This document shows positions 1 to 12,031 of a DNA stretch of 64,000 nt, piece by piece (position 1 is the stretch's first letter; each line of letters begins with the position of its first letter). Source of the DNA: Atrichornis clamosus (Eukaryota > Chordata > Aves > Passeriformes > Menuridae); NCBI GenBank assembly GCA_013400975.1, contig WBMZ01009456.1, positions 1 through 64,000 of the forward strand. Direction: 5' to 3'. Below the pieces are notes generated by a model. The model ran no database searches. It was not told the DNA's origin and saw only the letters and a program-made list of their open reading frames with translations. The position numbers were made by a program, and so were the translations under genes.

Positions 1-600
1 ATATATATTTAAGTATATATATAAAAATAAAACTCATGTGTTTGCTCTAGGCATACAAAGCAATAAAATATATATTTCATCATTCCAAATAAGTAGTTCA
101 GAGAGCAGAACAAGTATTTGCTGATATCCCCTTTTGAAACTAAGCATTAAAAGTGTTCTTAGGAAATACTAGACACCCTTCTGACACCCTGCCTCCCCTT
201 AGCTGGCCTCTGATGCTTCAGGGGAAAAATCAAGAACCCTCACAGTGCACAGTTAAAAGGTGTGATGCCTATAAGAAATAATATTCCTAGCTCCTATTAT
301 TGTCTTTTGCCCTGAAGCATGAAAAGTTATATCATTTCTAAATCTCTGATTATATTTAGAACCCTAGTAACTCTGACCATTTTTATAATCTATATAAACA
401 TCCATTTCCTTTTCTAATCTGACTGAGCTCTTGACTCCAATAATATATTGTGGCAATGACTTTTGTTAGCTTATTGTTGGCTGAAAAAATAATTCCTTCT
501 CTCGATTTTGGATTTGCTGTCTTTCAATTGTCTGAATATTTCCTTCCTCTGAGATTAAGTCAGAAGTTAAGTAGAAAGCCTGGTCCAGCTTCTCTATAAA
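1..600. other. AT-rich non-coding stretch, no gene seen
   Basis: The window opens with a short TA-rich run (about 1-22), then AT-rich sequence without a long open frame. I recognise no exon, promoter or repeat family before about position 600. It could be intergenic or intronic; nothing in the sequence decides this. Confidence 0.6.
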
Positions 601-905
601 TTCATTTTTGTGCATAGTCTCTTTTACTTGGTTATTTTTCATGTCCCATCTTGTTCATCTCCATTCTGAAGTAAACTGCTGCTGTCTTTTCAATCTTACT
701 TCATATGGTAGTTTTTCCACTTCTCTAAGCATTCTTATTGCCAATCTCTGAACCCCTTCTATTTTCCCTGTAGTCTTTTTTGGAATAAAATAAACAGAGC
801 TGAAAGCTGTGTTCCAGAGGCAGTCTAGGTTACAAATAGCATTATAATACCATCAATATCAATTTAATAAAAATCCTAACCCTAGATTTCCTTTCTCTGT
901 TAACC
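600..905 (-). mobile_element. Ancient L3/CR1-like LINE 3' relic, antisense
   Basis: Read on the plus strand, this stretch follows, in order, the landmarks I remember from the antisense of old amniote L3/CR1-type LINEs. There is a 'catatggtagttttt' block near 704-718 and an 'attcttattgccaatctctgaaccccttct' like block near 731-760, of which the core 'ctctgaaccccttct' is diagnostic-looking. Next come 'tagtcttttttgg' near 770-783, a 'cagagctgaaagctgtgttccag' like block near 795-819, and 'atagcattataata' near 836-850. The order and spacing fit one degraded element. No intact reading frame remains. The family assignment is from memory, so the subfamily is uncertain. If real, the insertion is much older than the CR1 copies elsewhere in the window. 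Confidence 0.5.
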
Positions 906-3900
906 ATTACTACTGAATGATGAGGGTTTGCAGTGGTTTGAGTTTCTGATCTGGAAGTCACAGCTATGGTACATTTGATTCCAGATGTAGTGCAATAACA
1001 TTCAGGGAATGCATTTCCTAATACCTGCTGAACTCATTGAATACAGTGGATATATTTTTTTTTCCTCTTTGTACTTTATAGCCTGAGAGCAACTGCACAC
1101 ACTGAACATGGAACAACTGTGTTTTCCACTCTCTCTTGGAAGTCTGTGATGCCTCAGGCACTTTTCAAGCAATATCCTTTTATTTGAAATAAAGAGAGCC
1201 GATTGATCTCCCGGAGTAAAATCAGGTCTCCAGAGAGCATCCAAGCCCCTCTTTTGACAGTGGGCAGTAAAATGTACTCGTATTGACCACTTTCACATGA
1301 TAGCTCACAACTGTCGTCATCTTCTTTTGGTACAGTAGCAATTCAGACTGAATGCTGCAAATGTCATGGAAATTGTGCCTGAAGCAGAACCTCTCACCAG
1401 AGAGCTGTACGTTGTCATTAGATCTTAGAGGAGAACTTCCGCTTGTTTCTGTGTTCTTGAGTTCAGTTTATCTTTTATAAACCAACCATGCTGCGCTGCT
1501 TTCCAGATTATGGATGGCAAGTTTCCATCAAGGCCCTTTGCCTCAACACTTGAAGGAGAATTCTGCACCATCTTGGGGTAAAATTTGTTATTAAGGGCAA
1601 ACATCTTACCTGCAGGATCAAGTAGAATGTTTACCTTCTGACCCTCAGAAGGAAAAATATTCAAGACTTGTTACCAGTTCATGGTAGACTGCTTTAAAAC
1701 AGGTTTAGTCATTTAATCAAAAGGATTTATAAAATAAACAGGGTCTATTAGAGTTTATTTTACTACAACTCAATAATCACTTTGAGATGATTTATTTTGA
1801 AAAAAAACACACCTAGTTGCCAGTCCAACACTTATTACTCTTTAAACTTCTTGCTGTGGTATTACACCATTTCATACAGTTCTTTATACTGAATTGCAGA
1901 TTCCCTCAAAGCAATTCTCTGCAGAACTGGGTGCCTGCCTGCTGCATGTCAGAATCCTGCACAGGGATAAGGGGATGCAGGTGACTAAAGGAGATTGCTT
2001 CATGGAAGCCGATTATTCATTCTCTAAATTTCTACTCCCTCTGATGTATGAAGGAAAAACCAACCCTATGTGTAGGCTGACTTGTTAGAGCTGAAGCAGG
2101 AGTAAAAAGTGTCCGTGACCAAGTGGGAATGACTATGATGAGTAATAGATTTGTCACTACAGAGGGGAAAAAAAGAAAAAAATTCCTGTAAAATTGAAAT
2201 TATTGTACTGTTAGATGGGTGAAAAATTCTGTGTTCCTCTGCTATAAAAGAAGGTGAGAGAATGAGGGGAGACAACTATTTTTCTCCAACATTCTTTGGA
2301 AACTTTTTAACCTACTGCCATAAAAGTGCACATTCAAATCCACTTTGAAGTCCCTCTGGTTTATCTCACATTCGAAGGCTCAAAGCTCCAGGTCCCTCCA
2401 AAGTCAGCCTTAATAATCTCCTCAAGAGAGGAGAGACACATTTGACTTGCACCAGCCCCACAAATCATCCAAATGACACTGCAAATGTCTTGAGATTGAT
2501 CCCATTGAGGGGCAGCCCAATCCAGGCAGGGGAGTGGCAGTTAGTTCCCTAATAATTTAATTTCTCCTATGACAACCTTGTCTATATGCAGCTCCAAAGC
2601 AGATGATTCCTATTCTATTATCCTAAATACAACATAACTTGAAAGGAAAGAGCATAATTGCAGCCTATCAGTTTTTTTTGAATGGAGATCAGAAGTCTAA
2701 ATTATAATCTACATGTCATCTTTGCATTAGGAAGTTGATGTTGCACAAGCACTTCTCACTGGATTCTGCCAACAGCTATTGCAATGTTAGACTTACTGTG
2801 TGGCATTCCAGTGTTTCAAACCAGTTTTGAAATAACCAAAATTAATTAACTTCCACTTCTGTTTCATCTATGGCCAACAGTAAAACTCTTTGTTAAGAAG
2901 GGTATTTGCCTCGAGATAAAAAAATTGTACAGAACTTTTGGCATACAGGGATTTTTTTAATTTGGTAAGATTGTCAGTGACACAAGGACTCATTTTTTTT
3001 CCACCACAGACCATGGCAACTCTTTGACTTTATAACTGGAAAAAGCTTAAATTTAGCTGTACTTTACATCTATAACTGCTTTCTATATTTTCTTTTTCCC
3101 TCAAGAAACAAAATGCCTGAAATATTAGAATAGTGATTTTTCACGATGGATAGTTTTTACATAAAGGCCCTTAAGAATGCACAAAATTCTTTATCTCCTT
3201 TTCCTACTGAAAATTACTGAGTAATTTTCTCCCAAGTATGACTGAGCTTCTGAATATTTATAGCCCTGTGGCTAATCTGTCAGAGGTTTGAGCCACCTGC
3301 CATGGACCAGAATGGAAGTCCAGCCTATCACAGTGAATTTTAATTCTTTCACAAACAGTTTTGTGATGTTTGTCACATGCTATCAGAAAGAAGCATCAGG
3401 TTCTGTCTTCCTATTCAGTAACACACTCCTTAAAGTCACTTTTCAACAAAAGACTTCTTTTCTTTTTCGCTCCTGTCATTCATTTATACTTTCTCCTGAG
3501 GAGGTGGCTTGTTCTCACTCAATTCTTTCCACTGTAAAGCATTTAACAAGAGAGAAACTGCTACTGAGCTGTTGCTAAATCTGTAAAAGCTTTGGTATGA
3601 TGCTTAATAGCAGTAGAAATTTATAAGTGCTATCGTATGCTCAAACGAAAGTTCTGTCAAGGTAAATGAAAGGAAACCTTATGAAGAAGAGGTACTTATA
3701 AGTACTTCTCCACATCCTTGTATTTTGTGCGTCTGACATTTTACATCATTTTTAACAAATCTAGAAAAACTTTTGGCAATACAAATTTTCATTTAAATAT
3801 GTGAAAATACATATTCGAAGTAGCAAATAAACCTATGCCTCAACTTCATCTTCATTCTACTGCATGTTATATAAAACTACAGTAGTTTTCTAGTTCATGT

Positions 3901-5571
3901 TTACATAGAGCACCTGATTATATTCTGTAGCATTAGAAAATATGAGACTGATTCATCAATGCCTTGCACCATCTGTAGTCATTGTAGTTGTGCAAAATGA
4001 ATGCAGATCACAGGTCTAGCTTTACAGTTTTAAAGGTTTATAAAATAGATTTTGCAAAACTGTAGTCATTGTAAATACTAGTATTTTTTTAATATTTATA
4101 TAAAGACGACACCGTAGATACAGCAAATCTTTGTAGGTTAGTAAGCCTAGAAGCATTTAAAACCAGTGACAGAGGTCCTATATCTCTCAAAACACATCAA
4201 TAGATACAATTCACTTTGTGGAATTCCTTATCCTTTCCATAGAACAAAACCAAAACCTCACACAAGAAAATTGAAATGAACAAATATACACCTTGATAAT
4301 TATTTTGCAAATATTCCAACTCTTAAAAATGGTTTTCCCCAGACATAAACGATATGTTCAAATTGAATTAAATACCTTGTCCTGTTCTTACACCCTTATT
4401 TTTCAGAATTCTTACCAAAGCCAAGTGCAAGAGTGTGCAGGTGAGGATGCAGTCTGAATTAGACTCTTTCTGCAAGTTCACTGAAATCACAGAGATTGGT
4501 AGTTCTTCAGATAAACTTCAAAATATTTGTTTTATTGCTGAAGAGGTATTTCTTGTGGGAAGAGAAAAGGGGTGAATAATTTATCTGAGTGATAGGGTAG
4601 GGACAGGAACAGTTCCTTTAGTGATTAGTAGTCGCTTCCTGTCTAGGATAGAAAAATAATCTGCTGCTGTGGATTGCCAGCCTCAGGCTTGTCATGGTCC
4701 ACACCGCGCTGTCTGATTAGATAGATTGCTCTACAATATTGTGACAGCATCATAAAATATAGGTGAGATGACTAAGTTACTAATATGTTGGGGTATTATC
4801 CATATGGGCTGGAATTTTCAAGCCCATCTCTTGAAGACGTAAGCCATGTCACAGGGGACATGGAAACACATAGGGTGATGGAAGTATTGAACTGATACTT
4901 AAATTTATTTCTAACTCTGTTATCGGCATGCAAAGAGACTATATCCTTGGTTTTCCAACCTTTAAAATTATTATAATAAGATTGCCCCACTTGCAGATGT
5001 GCTCCAAGACCAGCTCAGTAAAACATATCACCTGCAATGCAGGTAGCCAAGCCATACAATGAACACAAACACAACACACACACATTTCACTGAGCCATCA
5101 GGTGGCTGAAGTGTAAACATCTGCTGTCATTTTAAATGCCCTGAATTATCCTCTATGATCCACACCTTCATCTCCAAAGATCTAAGGCCCTCTTGCACCA
5201 GACCATACAGAATTCACATATACTGTGGGGAATCTTAAAAGGCATTAGATGCCTATTTAACTGCCTCCATCACATCTTATGCAGCCACAATGACTCTTCA
5301 ATAAATTCATTTTAACAAGAAGTCTCGGTTCATACTTTTTCTTTCTAATAGGTCAAGTCTTTCTTAAATGGGAAATATTTATCTAAGCAGAACTGCAATG
5401 CATTAAGACAAAGCCAAAAAACCTTTTCAGTTTCAGTTCATGCCTGTAACTTTCATGGTGTTAGTGGGAGCAATCTCTCTGCAGGCAGTGTACCCAGAGT
5501 AGACTCATCCCCAAAGAAATGTATCATAAGTATGCTTCTGGCAAAGAGGCATCAGACTCCCTTTTGTGTCT
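906..5571. other. Unique-looking non-coding stretch, no gene seen
   Basis: This AT-rich stretch has scattered short open frames (none above 96 codons), none with a recognisable domain. It contains a 14-bp perfect palindrome at 3692-3705, a short CA-rich run near 5066-5086, and a 13-base direct repeat (tgtagtcattgta) near 3974 and again near 4061. I see no transposon family, RNA gene or promoter signature. Confidence 0.6.
3692..3705. repeat. 14-bp perfect palindrome
   Basis: The sequence gtacttataagtac equals its own reverse complement. If one mismatched pair is allowed, the symmetry extends outward by three more base pairs on each side (aga on the left, tct on the right). It lies in otherwise plain AT-rich DNA. 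A palindrome of this length in 64 kb of AT-rich sequence may be chance; no function is implied. Confidence 0.8.
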
Positions 5572-5837
5572 TCCAGTACTTAAAGGAGCTATGAGAGAGC
5601 TGGAGAGACTTACACAGACATGTAGTGATAGTACAGGGGGAAATGGCTTTAAATGGAAAGAGGGCAGGTTTAGATGTTAGAAAGAAATTCTTCACTGCAA
5701 CAGGTTACTCGGAGAATCTGTGGATGGCATGTCTCTGGTAGTATTCAAGACCATGTTGGAGGGGCTTTGAGCCCATGACAGGGAAGTTGGAACAAGATGA
5801 GCTTTAAGGTCCCTTCCAACACAAATCATTCTATGGT
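5572..5837 (+). mobile_element. CR1 LINE 3' fragment, 5'-truncated
   Basis: This is a 3' tail of a chicken-repeat-1 (CR1) retrotransposon in plus orientation. It begins with a 'ttccagtacttaaagg' block and continues through 'tgtagtgatagtacaggggg', 'ggctttaaatggaaagagg', 'gttagaaagaaattcttcac' and a 'gaatctgtggatg' block. It ends in 'aaggtcccttccaac' followed by the terminal 'attctatgg'. These landmarks come in the canonical order. Only the 3' UTR-like part is present, as is usual for CR1, which is heavily 5'-truncated on insertion. The part around 5765-5785 looks internally shortened relative to the remembered consensus. It carries no ORF2 coding sequence and is certainly inactive. Confidence 0.93.
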
Positions 5838-6134
5838 AAATGGCAATCACATTATAAGCTCTACATATATGCTACTCTACTTTTATAATGAATTAATACT
5901 TCAGGAAATGCAACCTGGTAGCAGGTGCTGTTGCTGCAGTACTTTTCATTGCAGGTATGAGCACATCTTTGTCAATACTGGGTTCTTTCAGTGCAGTTTG
6001 ACATAATTCCAATCTGGGAAAACAAAATAGCCCTGTTTGTCCTAAAGCATGTGCACTGATGAAGCAGTTTGGAAAGACAAACAAATATCCATACAGTCCA
6101 AAGTGGTACAAGAGTGTGACTGAGTATATATACC

Positions 6135-6162
6135 AAAAAAAAAAAAAAANTATATATATATA
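6135..6162. repeat. Poly(A) run, one N, then (TA)n microsatellite
   Basis: Fifteen A residues (6135-6149) are followed by a single ambiguous base N at 6150 and then a TA repeat (6151-6162). A run of TA also precedes the poly(A) at about 6125-6131. The N is the only ambiguous base I noticed. It most likely marks a base-calling or consensus problem in the homopolymer or microsatellite, so the true length of this tract is uncertain. Confidence 0.9.
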
Positions 6163-7145
6163 TTTAAGGATGATAATAGATTTCATAATCTGATCATCTA
6201 GGAATTTAGTCAAGGAAATTGCACTTAGAATTTCAGTGCATTTGTAATGAAATAATTATTCACAGATAGTGAAACACTCCATGTTAATATAACCTTGACT
6301 TGATGGCTTGTATAAAATAACGTAAGGGAAAGAACAGGGGGAAAAGCTCTAGTAGTCTGCATCTTACTGTTTTCTCACAAAGACAATCATGAGGAAACAT
6401 TCCGGAGTTTATTTTGCTTGTCTGTATTAAAGCGCATTTAAATACTAAGAAAAAAAATCCTATATTTCTTCAGGCTTGCCTCTCCTGTGATATTTACCGC
6501 CAACAGCGCTTTTGCATATGTACCCCAGGAGATGCAAAATCACATATTTGTTTTGTAAGTCAGAGCACTAAGACAGTGGTAAAACTCCATCTGGCAAACA
6601 AGCAAAAGTTCATTTTTGTGTTTCTGTTATCACTAAATGTTATTCAAGATTCTCATTACACTTCTCATCCTAGTGCAAGGTTAATTAGAATTAATAAATG
6701 CTGTACTGATCCAAAAGGAAGAAAGGGCAAAGAAAGAAAAACATACTAATTATCATCCATCCCAAATAAAGCAATTTGACATAGGACACACTGTGCAGAT
6801 GGACCCATTTTGAGCTGAAGATGGAAAAAATCTGTTAGAAAACTTAATCCTTCCTTTAGGTTTTGATTTTAAAAGGCACATGCATGGCTCAAAGACCAAT
6901 TTTAAGGAAAATATCTCACATAATGAATTCTGTACAGGACACAGGAACCTTTAATCAATTATTGACCTGCTTGGCAACTTTTAGCTAGCAAATTCATTGT
7001 TATGCTCCTTGATTTACTTGTCAGTGGACTGGAAAGCAATACTTTTAACTACAGTGTAAAACCTCCTAAAGTTTCTGGAACTTCCATCAGAAGTAGATGC
7101 TATTCCTATTCCTGCCTAGCAAAGCAGCACAAGAACACCATACTT

Positions 7146-7167
7146 AAAAAAAAAAAAAAAAAAAAAA
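7146..7167. repeat. Poly(A) tract, 22 bases
   Basis: This is an uninterrupted run of A. I recognise no retrotransposed gene or SINE body immediately upstream, so it is best called a simple homopolymer tract. Confidence 0.9.
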
Positions 7168-7360
7168 GAGCTTGTTAAGAGCAAGCAGCACTCAGAACAC
7201 CACAAGTGAGCAGAGGTTTGCTGGTTGTTTGGTTGGGGGTTTTTCTGTATTTGGTATCCTATTAATAACAAATATTAGTTGTATTAAGCACTTAGCATGT
7301 TCAAGACATTCTAAAACTTCTAGCCATTTTACTATAAGGTTGTCCAAGAAGACTTGAATA

Positions 7361-7394
7361 TACAAGTAAATACTCAAGAAGTATTTTACTTGTA
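7361..7394. repeat. Hairpin: 14-bp stem, 5-base loop, one bulge
   Basis: The left arm tacaagtaaatact (7361-7374) is complementary to the right arm agtattttacttgta (7380-7394), with one extra T bulged in the right arm. The loop is five bases (caaga). The stem is AT-rich, so a stable RNA is doubtful, and it is too short for a typical miRNA precursor. Confidence 0.75.
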
Positions 7395-10300
7395 GGAAAA
7401 AAATGAAAACCCAAATGTTAAAGGAGCTTTCTTCAAAACCATAAAGCAGTGCATTAAAATGGCAAAATAAGATTGGGCTTCCTCATTTTCTCACCTTCTT
7501 ACCTTAAGGTAGTGCCTTACTACTACACTTTTATACTTTACCTTTTCTATATTTAACTTCTTTTTGCCTCCAGAACTCAAGGAACTTTGTTGTGCTGTCT
7601 CATTCGCACGTTAAAAATTTCTGGTTTCTACCTGCTGTGTGTAGGATCAAAATTTAAATAAATCAATTTTTAAAAAGTCAAATACAAAATGAACTCTCTT
7701 CCTTTATCTACAAACATACACATGTATAATGATAAGAAATATGCAAGTTTAATATTTCTGAAGATAAAACTGCTTTTTCTAACTGTCCTTATATAATTTT
7801 CCCTTTCCTTTTGCCATGACATTTTTTGCACGATCTCTTGAAAAGTAAACTGAAAAATGGAAAAGTTTCTTTTCAATTAAACACTCCCTAATCCTGCCTG
7901 ATTCAAGGAGAAGTAGAAGAGCAAAGAGTCATTATCTTATTTCTTAAATATCATTGAAGTTTTTGCTAGACCAGTAGAAAACTGCAAAGTGTTCCTTGCT
8001 CTATCAATACATCATTACCCCACTGACTTTTTTTTTTCCAAAACTAAACATCTGCAAGAGCCACTAAAAACACAGATTTGTTATGCCCTCTCTGAATAAC
8101 ATATTACCATAGGTGGATGGCCAGATTTGATGTTACTTACCTGTGGAAGAGCTCTGCAAGCTCTGTTCTTTGCAAGTTCCTAATTGAGAGCTATAACACA
8201 TCAATAATAGTGATCTGTCATTAAACATCTTTTCTTTCTGCATTTTTTTCTTTTTCAGAAAAAGTGTACTTGATGCTATCTGCCTTGCCTCACATCACTG
8301 AGTGAATGACAAATATACATTTACACCTGTAGTAACGGTTTGAGATAGTCAGCAAGACATGGAATTCTGAAAGTTTGTGTCTCTGACCCTCTTTAGAGAA
8401 CTTATTAAAACTAGTATAACTAATTTGAAGTCAAATTTATTTTATTTATTAGTGTTGGCAAGCTTGTGTTTTAGGATAATCAACAGAAAAATAAGAAAAG
8501 ACTGTCGTTGTGAGATGTAATTTATGTTTTAATTTGTGATGTTCACAGTAATCTAAAACATGTGCATAAAGAGCTAGCATTTCATGAAATGTCACTTCTT
8601 TCCCACCCAAGCAACTGGAAATCCAAACACACAGGAAAATGTAAAAAGTCATAAGGGACTGTAACAGACTCTGGTCTTAATCAGCTGCTCAACTTCCTAC
8701 AGACTGCATACAAGAGTGAGGTGCCTCAGACTACAAGTCATTGTAAAAGCATTTTACCTTTGCATAAAATATTACTTAGTATTAATTTCTAATTAGTCTA
8801 TTAGTCATAGCAAAGGAGCATATCTTAGGATAAACCCTCTCCTTAGAGGTAACACACACTTCCCCTTTCTATCACATCAAAGTTTAGGAATGTCTTCTGA
8901 GTCAAGGATATTTGCAGACAGGGTTTTCTTTGCCATCCCCTTCCCACATACTTGACTATCTTATACACACAGATGAGATCACATTAACTTGCCTCATCTT
9001 CACAATGCCAGCCTCTCATATCAACTTTTTAAATTTTCTCACAAAAATATTAATGCTGACTTCTGTGTTAACAGAAATCCCCTATAAGCATCTTCAAAAA
9101 TATTTCTTAATCCATTTATTTTACTGGGATGACTGCCATTAACTTTACACCTTCATTTGCTGACCAAAAGCAGCCAATTTTTGTTTCATTCTTTCCTCTA
9201 ATATTTTTTTTTTACTTCCAGCAAGACCATCCACCCTCTGAGAGAAAATTATATTTTTGTTCAGTGTTTCATCCAGCAGGTAGGTAGCTATTAGGATCAT
9301 GAATAAAAAATTATTTCTTAAAGTCTACTGAGCGAGACAAAGATGTGGAAGATGTCTGATTGGAGAGATACTTGTACGGAGTTCAAATGCGTGAGTCATG
9401 ACTGGAATGAACACGACTACTTCTGTTCTTTTATTCTCTAACTGCAAAAAATGCAAGTTGGTTTCAGACTGTATTTAATCATTTATAGAGGCAAAAAATC
9501 TCTTTTTCCTTGCAATAAAACAACACAGTTAAAAGTTTTTTGATTTTTATCCCTTATGATATATTGAAATCAACTTGTATCTAAGCATTTGCTGTATGCC
9601 ACAACATGCAGAGAAGTTATCAGGTGCATGGAGTTTAATTAAATATCATGCACCAGCCAAAAACCTTGGTTTTTCAGAATTTCAGTAACAAGCAATGAAA
9701 CAATTTACTGCAAGTAATTTGGCGGTACTTGGCTCCAGACCTCAGTCTAAAAGCCACATGGCTGATGTGAAATGAGCTAATGACCGAAGCCCACTGGCTC
9801 AAGTCCCCGTCATACCAGCCCCTTTGTCTGCTGCCTTAGGATATAGGATAGATGTCAGAAGGAACCAGGCCCATTTTGAACCCTCTTTCCAGCTGGGTAG
9901 AAAACAGGCAATCAAATTGCTGAAGGGCCTGATGGCTGCAGCTCAGACTGTCTCCTACCAAATTTGGAAGCCCTTAACTTCCCAGGTGGGAGATCAGAGG
10001 CTGTCTAATTTCAAAGAAGAGAGAGCAATAACCACTTTTACAGTGTCCTGACCTTATTTCAAGGAAAAGTCATGGATAAAATAATTTTCAATAGACTATG
10101 TGTTATTCTGCATAAAATTGTATAGAACACAGTAATGGCAATTGAGTTTTGCTGGACTGCAAGATGTTGCAACAGTCAAAGACACAGCAAAGTAAAAAAA
10201 TCATTCAAATAATCCCTATTAAACTCATTTTATTTTGGTCTGTGTCATGGAACTTTAATAAAAAATGTCTGTTAATAATACATTTAAACATTCAGCTTAG

Positions 10301-11712
10301 TCTAGGATTTCAGTCTCTTCTTACTGGATTGTTTTGACATCTCTCCTACAGTGACAGGCAAACTTTGTCAACTGCCTGAAGTCAGAGATATGAGAGAATG
10401 CGGTTTCTGAAACCCTTATAGAGATACTGTGTACTCAGCCAAGACCAGTTCAAATGAAAACTCCCAATTCCTGCCCCTAGCATGTTGCAAAACAGATATA
10501 AACAACATGGACTGTTGGTCTTGTAAAGCTTCTGTGCTGCAGTACAACTGCTTTCTCTCCAAACACCAGCATGTCAGAATCTTGGAATTTTCCTTAAAAC
10601 AACTTGCTTACCTTTAAACATAATGAGCAATCAGTTTTAATACTGACTCTCCAGAAGATGATCACCTGGCAATACACCAGTCATTGCCTATTGAGGTCTT
10701 TTACTGTGTCACATGGGGTAACTACAGAAGAGCAGGACCACACTTGTGCATACATTTAAAAGTTCCTTCGTACAAAGATGCCCTCTCTTTAAATGTAAAT
10801 TTCTCATTTTAACAGAGGACCTAAGTCAGTCAAATTAAGTGTAGAAAGAATTTATCAGTTATCATTCCCTAAATGGAAAATATCAAGTAAACATCCATTT
10901 CAGACTTAGAGCTGTGACCAGGCCCAACGCACAGGGAAGTCTGATGTCTCCCAGGGTAAGGTACATACTGGAAGACTCTCCAGTCTAATAAAGCCCTCTG
11001 ATTACTATCTGCTATTGGGTGTTCAAACTGGCAGTGATGAAATAACAAAGAGAAGTCCAAGGGCAATCAAAAGAGACTTCACAGGGCCTTGGGACAATAG
11101 GTTGAAGGATTAGGAACACAGACAGTGTTTTCCTTGATCCTTCTTTCTTAACAAGGAATAATATTGATAGTAATAGGCAGATCCATCAGGTTAATGAGTG
11201 GCTCTGAGGCTGGTGCAATCAGAACATTTTTGGATTTTTTGACCTTGGGATGATCTATTCTACACCTGGTCTACTGACACTTGATGGAATATGCCTATCT
11301 TAGACAATAAAAAGAGTTCTAGCACGGGAGCTAGTGGGGTTCATTGACAAAGCTTTAAGCTGGCTTGGAAGCAAGAAAGGGAAAATACCAGGCTTGCCAA
11401 TGATGAGGGATGGGATGGTGTGCCAAAATTTCAGCAAACTGACAGTCACGGGATCCCTCAGTCTGCCTCATAAGCAGTTGGCTGCAAAGTACCATACCTG
11501 AAATGTTTCTATGCTAAGGCAGCAGCTGGAAGAACAAATAAGAGGAGCTCAAGACTTTGTCCCAGTCCCACAGATTTGGCAGCCTTGGCTTAAGTAAAAC
11601 CTAGTGGTTTATGGAAGGGATAGAATGTATGGAGCTCACAGTTGGCAGTGGCACAGTTGAGAGCCTCTCGATTAGGATCAAGGGACAAACAAATAATGCA
11701 GACATCCTCACG

Positions 11713-12031
11713 AGGGGAAGCAGAGGGGCAGGTACCAATCTCGTACTCTCATGACCAGTGACAGCACCTGAGGAAACAGCCTGAAGCTGAGTTGGGGGAG
11801 GTTTAAGTTGGGTATAAGGAAAAGGTTCTTCCCCCAGAGGCTGGTTGTGCTCTGGCACAGGCTCCCCAGGGCAGTGGTCACAGCACCAAGTCTAAGAGAG
11901 CTCAAGAAGTGTTTGGACAATGCTCTCAGGCACATGGTGTGACTCTTGGGGTGTCCTGTGCAGGACCAGGAGTTGGACTCAATGAATCTTGTGCATCCCC
12001 TCCAACTCAGTATATTCTATGACTTTATGAC
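11713..12031 (+). mobile_element. CR1 LINE 3' fragment
   Basis: This is a plus-orientation CR1 tail from a different subfamily than the copy at 5572. Landmarks in order are 'gcagaggggcaggtaccaat', 'accagtgacagcacctgag', 'gcctgaagctgagt', 'ggggaggtttaagttgg', 'aggaaaaggttcttc', 'gcacaggctccccagggcag', 'tggtcacagcaccaagtct', 'tttggacaatgctctcaggc', 'ggtgtgactcttggggtg' and 'ggagttggactcaatgaat'. It ends with 'ctccaactcagtatattc' and a degenerate octamer end (attctatgactttatga). The copy is strongly conserved, which suggests a fairly young insertion. Only the 3' end is present; short open frames across it on the opposite strand are shadows of the repeat. Confidence 0.94.

Larger units (their letters stand above)
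5838..11712. other. Unique-looking non-coding stretch, no gene seen
   Basis: This is AT-rich sequence between two CR1 tails. It holds a compound poly(A)/N/TA tract at 6135-6162, a 22-base poly(A) run at 7146-7167 and a near-perfect hairpin at 7361-7394. The longest open frame is 111 codons (6414-6749, +); it and a 75-codon frame (9824-10051, +) have no recognisable domain, and I treat both as chance. I see no RNA gene or further mobile element. Confidence 0.6.

Noticed and set aside
11601..11935. 85- and 75-codon minus-strand frames
   Set aside because: Antisense shadows of the CR1 tail at 11713-12031.
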